DNA of 64,000 bases from Halovulum marinum (GTDB lineage: Bacteria > Pseudomonadota > Alphaproteobacteria > Rhodobacterales > Rhodobacteraceae): contig NZ_WIND01000009.1 in NCBI RefSeq assembly GCF_009697225.1, positions 1 through 64,000 of the forward strand, written 5' to 3'. The first letter of the stretch is position 1, and the number at the start of each line of letters is the position of its first letter. Below the pieces are notes generated by a model that was not told the origin of the DNA, did no database searches, and was given only the letters and a program-made list of their open reading frames with translations. Shown piece after piece: positions 10,075 through 17,420 of this stretch. Both the position numbers and the translations under genes were made by a program.

Positions 10075-10171
10075 GAAGCATGCAAGCTGTTCATCCCGTG
10101 GGCGAATTGCCTGATTTCCGCGCAGCCGTGGCAGAATCGCACCGATCTGCATCAATATCAGGCGGGCCCCG

Positions 10172-10199
10172 TTGACTTCGCTGCAGTGCGGCATAATTC
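10172..10199 (+). promoter_or_regulatory. Possible promoter of the candidate small RNA
   Basis: TTGACT (10172-10177) is followed 16 bp later by TAATTC (10194-10199); other registers give shorter spacers. It lies about 100 bp after the dinB stop and immediately before a structured, noncoding, terminator-bounded stretch. Confidence 0.3.
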
Positions 10200-10205
10200 T
10201 GGTCA

Positions 10206-10286
10206 TGTTGATGCGCTGCATCACGCGCCCGTTCCCGGGCGTTTCCTCCCTAGACTTGGGCCGTGCCTTGCGCACGGCCCTTTTTT
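10206..10286 (+). ncRNA. Candidate small RNA with anti-Shine-Dalgarno-like linker
   Basis: About 80 nt with no coding potential but clear structure: a small hairpin (GATGC/GCATC, 10210-10222), then CGCCCG/CGGGCG (10226-10241). Next comes an unpaired TTTCCTCCC (10242-10250), and finally an intrinsic terminator. The exposed UCCUCCC is complementary to Shine-Dalgarno sequences, and the arrangement recalls the CCUCCUCCC-motif stress RNAs (CcsR) known in Rhodobacter. It could also be the processed 3' UTR of dinB. The start point is only estimated. Confidence 0.4.
10258..10286 (+). terminator. Intrinsic terminator after dinB / candidate sRNA
   Basis: A perfect 9-bp stem, GGGCCGTGC (10258-10266) with GCACGGCCC (10272-10280), a CTTGC loop and six Ts (10281-10286). 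This is a textbook rho-independent terminator and the clearest in the window. Confidence 0.9.
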
Positions 10287-10338
10287 CGTCGCCACCGGCC
10301 GCGCATCGGGCAGCTGCGGCCGCTGAGCCGGATGCCGT

Positions 10339-10372
10339 CGGGGCGGGCTGTCCGGGGCGGGCTGTCTGGGGC
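10339..10372. repeat. 14-bp tandem repeat, about 2.4 copies
   Basis: The unit CGGGGCGGGCTGTC occurs at 10339-10352 and 10353-10366, followed by a partial third copy. It is a short tandem duplication just outside the 3' end of the amidohydrolase-like gene, probably replication slippage without function. Confidence 0.6.
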
Positions 10373-10377
10373 GCGGA

Positions 10378-11235
10378 TTATTCGGCGGCGAGCGGCGTGG
10401 CGGCGTCCATCAGCCGGCTCAGCCCGGCGACCACCGCGTCGATGCGCGCGGCGACGTCGTCGTAGTCGTGCCGCGGCGCCAGCCGCCGCTCGTCCATGTA
10501 GAGCGCGCGGTCGATCTCGATCTGCAGCGCGTGCACGCCGCGCGCCGGGCGGCCGTACTGCTGGGTGATGTACCCGCCCGCGAACGGCGCGTTGCGCGCC
10601 ACCACGAAGCCCTGGCCGGCGAACAGCTCGGCGGCGCCGTCGATCAGCCAGCGCCCGCAGGCGGCGCCGAACCGGTCGCCGAGAATCACCTCGGGGCGGC
10701 GGCCGCGCACCAGCGGCGCGGCGCCCACCGCGTCGTGCGGCATCGAGTGGCAGTCGATCAGGATGGCGTGGCCGAATGCGTCGCGCTGGCGCGCCAGCAG
10801 CGTGTCGAGCTGGGCGTGATAGGGGTGATAGCCGTGGCGCAGCCGGCGGAACGCCTCGCGCAGGGGGATCTTGCCGCTGCGGATCGGCCGCCCCTCGGAG
10901 ACGACGCGGGGAATCACCCCCAGCCCGGCGGCGACCCGCGGGTTCGCGCCGCGCCGCTGCGCACCGACGATCAGCGCCGGGTCCAGTTCGTCCGCGCCGC
11001 GGTTCAGGTCGACATAGGCCCGTGGCAGCGTCGCCGCCAGCAGCGGCGCGCCGTGGCTGGGCGCGGTCGCGAACAGCCGGTCGACGAAGGCGTCCTCGGA
11101 CGAGCGGATGCTCATCGGGTCGAGTTCGGTTGTGGCCAGAAATTCAGCCGGATAACGGTCGCCGGAATGGGGCGAGCTGAACACCGCCGGAGAGGTCCAC
11201 CGGCTGGGTTCGCTCAGGGTGAAGGCACTCGTCAA
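10378..11235 (-). CDS. N-formylglutamate amidohydrolase-like protein
   Basis: 285 residues from a TTG start at 11235 (LTSAFTLSEPSRW), with GGAG 9 bases upstream. The ATG-initiated longer frame would read antisense through the tRNA promoter and is less likely. Family hallmarks include FSSPHSGDRYP near the N-terminus, YVDLNRGADELD, ILIDCHSMP (metal/active-site region) and HALQIEIDRALYMDE. The family hydrolyses N-formyl-glutamate in histidine degradation, but no hut genes are present here, so the true substrate may differ. It is monocistronic. Confidence 0.82.
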   Translation of the reverse strand: MTSAFTLSEPSRWTSPAVFSSPHSGDRYPAEFLATTELDPMSIRSSEDAFVDRLFATAPSHGAPLLAATLPRAYVDLNRGADELDPALIVGAQRRGANPRVAAGLGVIPRVVSEGRPIRSGKIPLREAFRRLRHGYHPYHAQLDTLLARQRDAFGHAILIDCHSMPHDAVGAAPLVRGRRPEVILGDRFGAACGRWLIDGAAELFAGQGFVVARNAPFAGGYITQQYGRPARGVHALQIEIDRALYMDERRLAPRHDYDDVAARIDAVVAGLSRLMDAATPLAAE

Positions 11236-11301
11236 CGGGCGGCACTCCGGTCTGTGTGATGGCTGCGCAGAGTAGTGCAAGATCCGGGCCGGCAAAAGGG
11301 C

Positions 11302-11330
11302 TTGAACCCCCCGGCGCATGTTATTATACG
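11302..11330 (+). promoter_or_regulatory. Promoter of tRNA-Val
   Basis: TTGAAC at 11302-11307 and TATACG at 11325-11330 (or TTATAC one base earlier) are separated by 16-17 bp. The predicted start lies about 35-40 bp before the tRNA. It is one of the best sigma-70-type matches in the window, as expected for a stable RNA gene. Confidence 0.65.
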
Positions 11331-11373
11331 AACGGCTCACACCGGGTCGCTTCGGCGGGCCGGCAGCTGTTTC

Positions 11374-11448
11374 GGGCGTATAGCTCAGCGGGAGAGCACT
11401 TCGTTGACATCGAAGGGGTCACTGGTTCAATCCCAGTTACGCCCACCA
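11374..11448 (+). tRNA. tRNA-Val (anticodon GAC)
   Basis: 75 nt including an encoded CCA. The acceptor stem GGGCGTA (11374-11380) pairs with TACGCCC (11438-11444), then discriminator A and CCA. The D arm is GCTC/GAGC, the anticodon arm CTTCG-TTGACAT-CGAAG gives anticodon GAC, and the T arm is ACTGG-TTCAATC-CCAGT. All four stems close without mismatch. Confidence 0.97.
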
Positions 11449-11527
11449 TTCCTTCTCGCCGGTCCCGCGGCGTGCAACGCAACCAAGGCGCAGGCAAGTC
11501 CGCGCGCCGCATGACAGGAGAGAGGCC

Positions 11528-11653
11528 ATGAAGGTCAGAAACTCGCTTCGCTCCCTCAAGCAGCGCCATCGCGATTGCCGCGTGGTGCGCCGCAAGGGCC
11601 GCGTCTATGTGATCAACAAGACCCAGCGCCGGTTCAAGGCCCGCCAGGGCTGA
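11528..11653 (+). CDS. rpmJ: 50S ribosomal protein L36, zinc-independent (YkgO-like) type
   Basis: 41 residues beginning [20 protein letters not shown] and ending [11 protein letters not shown]. The protein is highly basic with the L36 fold pattern. Only one cysteine remains, so it lacks the zinc site of the C+ form, as in the YkgO-like form found in many alphaproteobacteria. A Shine-Dalgarno AGGAGAG precedes the ATG. It sits between tRNA-Val and its own terminator. Confidence 0.95.
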   Translation: MKVRNSLRSLKQRHRDCRVVRRKGRVYVINKTQRRFKARQG

Positions 11654-11681
11654 ACCCGCCGCAGGGATCGGATCCAGATCG

Positions 11682-11709
11682 GAAAGGCCGCCTTCACGGG
11701 CGGCCTTTC
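11682..11709 (+). terminator. Terminator of rpmJ
   Basis: A perfect 11-bp stem, GAAAGGCCGCC (11682-11692) with GGCGGCCTTTC (11699-11709), with a 6-nt loop, 28 nt after the rpmJ stop. The arm carries the T-rich 3' side. It could also serve the convergent DUF1059 gene. Confidence 0.85.
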
Positions 11710-11766
11710 TGGTTTGCGGCGTCTTTCCGGTTTGCGGGGGCCGGGTCGCGATTCCCCGCCGCCGGG

Positions 11767-11940
11767 CTATTCCTCGCGGATCGCCGATCTCACCTTCTCG
11801 ACCAGCTCCGGCGTGGGTTCCAGGTTGTGCGCCTCGCGGGCGTGGGTGGCGGCGGCCTGCAGGATCTCGTCCTCGGTCTCGGCCTTCGCCTGGAAGGTGC
11901 AGCCGGGCATCAGGTCGCCGCACTTCAGTACCTTGGTCAT
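11767..11940 (-). CDS. DUF1059 small protein
   Basis: 57 residues, MTKVLKCGDLMPGCTFQAKA onward, matching the small DUF1059 pattern: KxLxCGDLxPGCxF at the N-terminus, then an acidic helix with AATHAREAHN, and a C-terminal VRSAIREE. The two cysteines (7 and 14) are conserved in the family. A very strong Shine-Dalgarno GGGGAGGAAG precedes the start. Function unknown; the family is widespread in bacteria and soluble. Confidence 0.85.
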   Translation of the reverse strand: MTKVLKCGDLMPGCTFQAKAETEDEILQAAATHAREAHNLEPTPELVEKVRSAIREE

Positions 11941-11992
11941 CGCTTCCTCCCCTGTGGTTGTCAGGCGCGGGCAGCTTAGCACAGCGGCGCGG

Positions 11993-12020
11993 TTGACGCT
12001 GCCGCGGCGGTCGCCATTGT
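11993..12020 (+). promoter_or_regulatory. Predicted promoter of the MFS gene, possibly leaderless
   Basis: TTGACG (11993-11998) and CATTGT (12015-12020) are separated by 16 bp. A start point 7-8 bases on would coincide with the ATG at 12028, and no Shine-Dalgarno is seen upstream of that codon. Confidence 0.4.
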
Positions 12021-12027
12021 GTCGCGG

Positions 12028-13245
12028 ATGAGCGCCGCAGCCGAACACGACAGCCGCTATTCCTGGGTCCGCCTGGGGCTGACCCTGCTGATCGCCACCG
12101 TCGGCAACGCCGGGATGTGGGCGATCATCGTGGTGCTGCCGCAGGTGCAGGCGGAATTCGGCGTCGGCCGCGCCGGCGCCGCGCTGCCCTACACGCTGAC
12201 CATGGTGGGCTATGCGCTGGGCAACCTGCTGATCGGCCGGGCGGTGGACCGGTTCGGCGTCACCGCCGCGCTGAGCGCCGCCGCCCTGGGCCTGGGCGCG
12301 GGCTTTGCCGCCGCCGCCGCCGCGCCGTCGCTGATGGTGCTGTCGGCGGTGCAGCTGCTGATCGGGATCTGCACGGCGGCGAGTTTCGGGCCGCTGATCG
12401 CCGACATCTCGCACTGGTTCCTGCGCCGGCGCGGCATCGCCGTGGCGGTGGCGGCCAGCGGCAACTACCTGTCTGGCGCGATCTGGCCCACAGCCCTGGC
12501 CGGCACGTTGACTGAGCATGGCTGGCGCGGCGCCTACCTGACGCTGGCGGTCGTCAGCGTCGCGGCGATGCTGCCGCTGGCGCAGACCCTGCGCCGCCGG
12601 CTGAGCGCCGAGGCCACCGGCCGCGCCCGCGCCGACGCCGCCGGACGGGCGCGGACGGTGCGCTTTCCGCCGGCCCGGCTGCAGCGGTTGCTGGCGCTGG
12701 CCGGCGTGGGCTGTTGCGTGGCGATGTCGATGCCGCAGGTGCACATCGTCGCGCTGAGCGTCGATCTGGGCTACGGGCCGGCGGCGGGCGCGCAGATGCT
12801 GTCGCTGATGCTGCTGGGCGGCGTCGCCTCGCGGCTGGTCTCGGGGTTCCTGGCCGATGCGCTGGGGGGTGTGCGCACGCTGCTGATCGGCTCGGCCCTG
12901 CAATGCCTGGCGCTGTTCCTGTACCTGCCGTTCGACGGGCTGATGTCGTTGTACGTCGTCAGCCTGGTGTTCGGCCTGTCCCAGGGCGGCATCGTGCCCA
13001 GCTATGCCATCGTGGTGCGCGAGTACATGCCGCCCGCCGAGGCCGGCGCGCGCGTCGGCTTCGTGATCATGGCGACGATCGTCGGCATGGCGCTGGGCGG
13101 CTGGATGTCGGGCTGGATCCATGACCTGACCGGCAGCTACCGCATGGCGTTCCTGAACGGGATCGCCTGGAACATGCTGAACATCCTGATCCTGCTGGCG
13201 ATCCTGCTGCGCTCTCAGGGGCGGCGGGCGCCGGCCGCCGCCTGA
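12028..13245 (+). CDS. Major facilitator superfamily transporter
   Basis: 405 residues with about 12 transmembrane helices in two halves. The MFS loop motif is visible after helix 2 (GRAVDRFG) and in the C-half as DALGG. The protein resembles monocarboxylate/oxalate-type MFS proteins of proteobacteria by its length and by HWFLRRRGIAVAVAASGNYLSG. A GTG three codons upstream (12019) is an alternative start. Substrate unknown, and no metabolic partner gene adjoins it. It converges on the caspase-like gene, whose stop lies 10 bp away. Confidence 0.85.
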   Translation: MSAAAEHDSRYSWVRLGLTLLIATVGNAGMWAIIVVLPQVQAEFGVGRAGAALPYTLTMVGYALGNLLIGRAVDRFGVTAALSAAALGLGAGFAAAAAAPSLMVLSAVQLLIGICTAASFGPLIADISHWFLRRRGIAVAVAASGNYLSGAIWPTALAGTLTEHGWRGAYLTLAVVSVAAMLPLAQTLRRRLSAEATGRARADAAGRARTVRFPPARLQRLLALAGVGCCVAMSMPQVHIVALSVDLGYGPAAGAQMLSLMLLGGVASRLVSGFLADALGGVRTLLIGSALQCLALFLYLPFDGLMSLYVVSLVFGLSQGGIVPSYAIVVREYMPPAEAGARVGFVIMATIVGMALGGWMSGWIHDLTGSYRMAFLNGIAWNMLNILILLAILLRSQGRRAPAAA

Positions 13246-13255
13246 GGGGCGGGGC

Positions 13256-14329
13256 CTAGCCGCCCTCGGCGACGATCAGGCGCTGCACCGTGGCGGTGTT
13301 GAAATAGCCGGTCGGCGTCAGCCCGGCGCGGGCCTGGAAGGCGGCGACCGCCTGCCGGGTACGCCGGTCGATGGTGCCGTCCGGCGCGCCGATGTCGAAG
13401 CCCATCGCCGACAGCCGCCGCTCCAGCTCGGTGACGCTGGCGACGGTCAGCGCCAGCCCGACCTCGATCTCGCGGTAGCGGCCGACGCGCTGCGCGGTCT
13501 CGGCCGCGGTCTCGAGCGTCTCGATCCGGTCGCGGGCGCGGTCGGCGAAGCGGCCCTGACCCCAGTCGCGCAGGAAGGTGCGGTACGCCTGCAGCGTGTC
13601 GACGTCGCGCGCCGCGTCCCAGGCGATCCGCTCCTGGTCGGGAAGATCCTCGGGCAGGCCGGGTGCGGGCGCCGGCGCGGCGGCGGGGTCGGGTCCGGGC
13701 GCGGCCGCGCCAAGGCGCAGCAGGTCCGAGACCAGCCCGGCGAACACCACGCCCTCGGCGTCGGCGTCGATCTCGACCGCGGTGCGGTTCGCCGCCAGCA
13801 TCTGCTCGGCCAGCACCCGGTCGACGTCCTCGGGCGCGCCGGCCAGCACCAGCACGCCCTGCGGCACCGTCATCGCGCGCCCGTCCGGCCCGCCGGGGGT
13901 GGCCAGCGCCAGCAGGCTGTGCCCGGGCCGGCGCGCGGCGATGTCGAGGAACAGCGCCATCGGCACGCCTTCGGTCAGCAGTTCGGCCGGGGTGTCGCCG
14001 TCGGTGCCGGCGGGCAGCAGCACGGTCAGCCCGGCGGCGGTGGCGGCGCGGCCGGTCAGGTGCAGCACCAGCCGGTCGGCGTCCGCCGCCCGCCGCTCGA
14101 ACCCGGTGAGCAGCGCGGTCAGCGCGGCGCGGTCCGGATCGAGCGCCTCGGTCACCTCGTAGCCGGCGGCGCGGAACGCGTCGGCGACGGCGGCGTGGCG
14201 GCCGGGTTGGCCGGCGGCGCCGTCCGACAGGATCAGCGCAAGATCCGCCGCGGCGGCGGATCCACCCGCAAGGCCCAGGCCCAGCGCCAGCGCGCGCAGC
14301 AGCGCGAGGGGTGTCGTGATCCGGGGCAT
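13256..14329 (-). CDS. Secreted caspase-like (probably inactive) protein with C-terminal peptidoglycan-binding domain
   Basis: 357 residues; MPRITTPLALL is chosen because GGAGAG precedes it and a clean Sec signal follows (AGGSAAA). Residues about 25-175 resemble a caspase/C14 fold: LALILSDGAAG, then a strand-helix series, LVLHLTGRA where active enzymes have a His-Gly, and LLALATPGG where they have Asp-x-Cys. Both catalytic residues seem absent. After an Ala/Pro linker, residues about 290-357 form a PG_binding_1 module (LERRLSAMGFDIG, IDRRTRQAVAAFQARAGL). The caspase assignment is my inference. It is last in the minus-strand block that starts with the acyl-CoA ligase. Confidence 0.65.
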   Translation of the reverse strand: MPRITTPLALLRALALGLGLAGGSAAAADLALILSDGAAGQPGRHAAVADAFRAAGYEVTEALDPDRAALTALLTGFERRAADADRLVLHLTGRAATAAGLTVLLPAGTDGDTPAELLTEGVPMALFLDIAARRPGHSLLALATPGGPDGRAMTVPQGVLVLAGAPEDVDRVLAEQMLAANRTAVEIDADAEGVVFAGLVSDLLRLGAAAPGPDPAAAPAPAPGLPEDLPDQERIAWDAARDVDTLQAYRTFLRDWGQGRFADRARDRIETLETAAETAQRVGRYREIEVGLALTVASVTELERRLSAMGFDIGAPDGTIDRRTRQAVAAFQARAGLTPTGYFNTATVQRLIVAEGG

Positions 14330-14383
14330 CGGCTCTCCAACCGGTTGTGATCTCCGCACGAAACCCGTCCGCCGGCCGCGCTG

Positions 14384-15622
14384 TCAAGCCCGCGGCGGCT
14401 GGTCGTAGCGGCGCGTGTCCTCGATCACCAGCCCGTCGTTGGGCAGCGTGCCGGGCGCGACCACCTCAACCGTGCCGGACAGCTTCAGCACCTCGGGCAG
14501 GCTGGCGGCGACGGCGGCGGCGATGTCGCGGTCCGACTCGACGCGCACGGTCAGCGAGTCGCGCTCGTCCGCGCGTCCGGCGACGACGCGGATCCGGGCC
14601 GCCTCGGGGTGGCGGGCGGCGAGTTCTGCCACCTGTTCGGGGCGCACGAACATGCCCTTGATCTTGGTGGTCTGATCGGCGCGGCCCATCCAGCCGCGGA
14701 TGCACATGTTGGTGCGCCCGCAGGGGCTGGTCCCCGGCAGCACGGCGGACAGATCGCCGGTGGCGAAGCGGATCAGCGGGTAGTCCGGGTTCAGCGACGT
14801 CACCAGCACCTCGCCGACCTCGCCGTCGGGCAGCGGATCGCCGGTGCCGGGGCGGACGATCTCGACGATCACGCCGTCGTCGACCACCATGCCCTCGGGG
14901 GCGCCGGTCTCGTAGGCGATCAGGCCCAGATCGGCGGTGGCGTAGCACTGCCGGCAGGTGATGCCGCGCCCGGCGTAATAGGCGCGCAGGCTGGGAAACA
15001 GCGCCCCGCCCGAGACCGCGGCGCTGGTGAAGGCCAGTTCCTGCCCCATCTCGTCGGCCTTCTCCAGGATCAGCTTCAGAAAGTCCGGCGTGCCGGCGTA
15101 GGCGGTGCAGCGCAGATGCGCCGCCGCCTGCACCTGCTGCTCGGTCTGGCCGGTGCCGGCGGGCAGGACGGTCGCGCCCACCGCGGCGCAGGCGTTCTCG
15201 AACATCGCGCCGGCGGGGGTCAGGTGGTAGGAGAAGCAGTTCTGCACCAGATCGTCCGGACCGATGCCCAGCGCGTGCACGAAGCGGCCGACGCGCCACC
15301 AGTCGTGCGCGCCGCCGCCGGGCTCGAAGATCGGGCCGGGCGACATAAACACCTGGGCGAACCCCGACACCGGCCGCGCCGCCAGCCCGCCCAGCGGCGG
15401 ATGCGCGGCCTGCGCCGCGGCCAGGTCGGCCTTGCGCAGCACCGGCAGGCGGGCCAGCGCGGCGCGGTCGGTCACAGCCGCCGCGTCGACCCCGTCCAGA
15501 CGCGCCGCGATGCCCGGCGCATGCGCCCGCGCCCGCGCGATCTGCGCCGGCAATTTCCGCGCCAGGTCGGCGGCGCGCTCGTCGGCGCTGCGGATTTCCA
15601 GGCTGTCATAGTGCGGGCGCAT
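14384..15622 (-). CDS. Phenylacetate-CoA ligase-like (PaaK-type) adenylate-forming enzyme
   Basis: 412 residues from MRPHYDSLEIRS, set by AAGGAGG upstream. The size and sequence fit the short PaaK branch of ANL enzymes: AYAGTPDFLKLILEKADE, SGGALFPSLRAYY, YATADLGLIAYE (adenylate-binding), then RFATGDLSAV and KIKGMFVRPEQVAEL in the C-terminal domain. It activates an aryl or related carboxylate to its CoA thioester. It lies downstream of the ABC importer genes, so it probably acts on the imported substrate. No phenylacetate oxygenase (paaABCDE) genes are nearby, so phenylacetate itself is not established. Confidence 0.85.
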   Translation of the reverse strand: MRPHYDSLEIRSADERAADLARKLPAQIARARAHAPGIAARLDGVDAAAVTDRAALARLPVLRKADLAAAQAAHPPLGGLAARPVSGFAQVFMSPGPIFEPGGGAHDWWRVGRFVHALGIGPDDLVQNCFSYHLTPAGAMFENACAAVGATVLPAGTGQTEQQVQAAAHLRCTAYAGTPDFLKLILEKADEMGQELAFTSAAVSGGALFPSLRAYYAGRGITCRQCYATADLGLIAYETGAPEGMVVDDGVIVEIVRPGTGDPLPDGEVGEVLVTSLNPDYPLIRFATGDLSAVLPGTSPCGRTNMCIRGWMGRADQTTKIKGMFVRPEQVAELAARHPEAARIRVVAGRADERDSLTVRVESDRDIAAAVAASLPEVLKLSGTVEVVAPGTLPNDGLVIEDTRRYDQPPRA

Positions 15623-15850
15623 GGCGGCCTCCTTCGGTTGGTTCGCCGCGGCGATCGGACCCCGCGCCGGGCGCCGGGTCAAGCGCCGTGCGCGGCGCGC
15701 CCCGGCTCGAATTTCCGGCGCGCGATGTTGGTCACGCCGTCGGCGCCGGGCGCCGGGGTGCGGCAGGGCCCCTAGGTGCCGTCCGCGGCGGTCATGGCGG
15801 CGCTGCCCGCCGCAGCGGCGTTTCGGGGCGCATCCGGCCGCGCCCGCGCA

Positions 15851-16495
15851 TCAGCCCGCCGCCCGGCGCACGGCGTCCGAGGGTCCTTCCAGCGCGGCAC
15901 GGGTCAGGGCCGCGACCAGCCGGGTGAATCCCCGGCGCGAGGGCGCGAGGCGGACCAGCGCCTCGGCGTCGGCGGGCAGGCCCAGCGCGCGGGCGGCATC
16001 GAGGCAGGGGCCCTCGGCGAACGGAAACAGCACGTCCCAGACCAGCTGCGCCTCGCGGCAGAAGATCTGCGCGCCGGTGGCGCCGATGCCGCGCACCTGG
16101 CGCAGCCGCTGCAGCACGTCGGCGCGGTCGCAGGCATCGGCCACCAGACGGCGCAGATCGCCGCCGTAGCGGTCGGCGACCAGCCGCGCGGCGTCGTGCA
16201 GGTAATCCGCGCCCTGGTTGTCGTAGCGGGCATAGCCGTTGGCGTTCAGCACCCGCACCCGCGCGGCGCGGTCGCTGGCCAGCACCGCGCCCGCGGTCGC
16301 CAACCCATCGGCCCTGAGCGCGGCGGCGGCGCGCACCGCCTGCGCAGCGTCGATCCGCGCCGACATCAGCAGCGCGGCCGACAGCCACAGGAACCATTGC
16401 GCCGGCTCGTCGCGGCCCAGCTCGATGCCGGCCTGTTCGCTGTAGAGCACGCCCTGGCTGTCGATCAGCGCCTCGACGACGTCCTGCTTGCCCAT
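15851..16495 (-). CDS. HhH-GPD (endonuclease III-fold) protein lacking catalytic and cluster residues
   Basis: 214 residues from MGKQDVVEALID (GAGGGGAAG upstream). The helical pattern and VRGIGATGAQIFCREAQ (helix-hairpin-helix) match the endonuclease III/DNA glycosylase fold. The usual Lys in the hairpin (GVGRKTA in Nth), the VDTH motif and the C-terminal four-Cys Fe-S loop are all missing, so repair activity is doubtful. It sits inside the transporter/CoA-ligase block, an odd place for a repair enzyme. The 228-bp gap 15623-15850 between it and the ligase shows no gene. Confidence 0.6.
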   Translation of the reverse strand: MGKQDVVEALIDSQGVLYSEQAGIELGRDEPAQWFLWLSAALLMSARIDAAQAVRAAAALRADGLATAGAVLASDRAARVRVLNANGYARYDNQGADYLHDAARLVADRYGGDLRRLVADACDRADVLQRLRQVRGIGATGAQIFCREAQLVWDVLFPFAEGPCLDAARALGLPADAEALVRLAPSRRGFTRLVAALTRAALEGPSDAVRRAAG

Positions 16496-16543
16496 CTTCT
16501 TCCCCTCGGAGGTGAAACGGCGCCCGGCGGGCGCCGGTTCCAC

Positions 16544-17365
16544 TCAGCTGAGCCAGCGCTTGCGGCGGCGGTAGGAGCGCACGTCGCGGAACGACTTGCG
16601 CCCGCTGTCCGACATGCCGAGGTAGAATTCCTTCACGTCCGGATTCTCGCGCAGCTCGGCGGCGGGTCCGTCCATCACCACCCGGCCCGATTCGAGAATA
16701 TACCCGTAATGCGCGAAACGCAGCGCCACGTTGGTGTTCTGCTCGGCCAGCAGGAAGGACACGCCCTCGTTCTCGTTCAGCGACCGGACGATGCCGAAGA
16801 TCTCCTCGACCAGCTGCGGGGCCAGGCCCATCGACGGCTCGTCCAGCAGGATCGTCTCGGGGCGGGACATCAGCGCGCGGCCGATGGCGCACATCTGCTG
16901 CTCGCCGCCCGAGGTGTAGCCGGCCTGGCTGCGGCGGCGCTCCTTGAGCCGCGGGAAGTAGGAATAGACCAGCTCCAGATCGGCCTCGACCGCGGCGCGG
17001 CCGTCGCGGCGGGTGTAGGCGCCGGTCATCAGGTTCTCCTCTACGGTCAGGTGCTCGAAGCAGTGCCGGCCCTCCATCACCTGGATCACGCCCTTGCGCA
17101 CCAGGTCCGACGGGCTGAGGTTGGCGACCGGCTGGCCGTGGTAGAGGATGCTGCCCTTGGTGATCTCGCCGCGCTCGGACTGCAGCAGGTTCGAGATCGC
17201 CTTCAGCGTCGTGGTCTTGCCGGCGCCGTTGCCGCCCAGCAGCGCGGTGATGCCGCCCTTGGGCACCGACAGGCTGACGCCCTTCAGCACCAGGATCACA
17301 TGGTTGTAGATCACCTCGATGTTGTTGACCTCGAGCAGCTGGCGGTCGTCGGTCCGGTCGAACAT
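16544..17365 (-). CDS. HAAT-family ABC transporter ATPase (LivF-type)
   Basis: 273 residues. Walker A GGNGAGKTTT, signature TSGGEQQM, Walker B ILLDEPSMGL and the switch His-equivalent region AEQNTNVAL are all present. It is LivF-type rather than LivG-type by order and by the short C-terminus, with an unusually basic tail (SYRRRKRWLS). It pairs with the LivG-type ATPase at 21944-22759 to power the importer. The start MFDRTDD follows the binding-protein gene by about 55 bp. Confidence 0.93.
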   Translation of the reverse strand: MFDRTDDRQLLEVNNIEVIYNHVILVLKGVSLSVPKGGITALLGGNGAGKTTTLKAISNLLQSERGEITKGSILYHGQPVANLSPSDLVRKGVIQVMEGRHCFEHLTVEENLMTGAYTRRDGRAAVEADLELVYSYFPRLKERRRSQAGYTSGGEQQMCAIGRALMSRPETILLDEPSMGLAPQLVEEIFGIVRSLNENEGVSFLLAEQNTNVALRFAHYGYILESGRVVMDGPAAELRENPDVKEFYLGMSDSGRKSFRDVRSYRRRKRWLS

Positions 17366-17420
17366 GGGCGGGTTCCCGTCACTGGGCCCGCCCCCGGCCG
17401 GGGCCGGGGGCGGGCGGCTT

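Noticed and set aside
11374-11448. tRNA-Val as an integration site for a genomic island
   Set aside because: Flanking DNA on both sides has host composition, no partial tRNA copy was seen, and there is no integrase.
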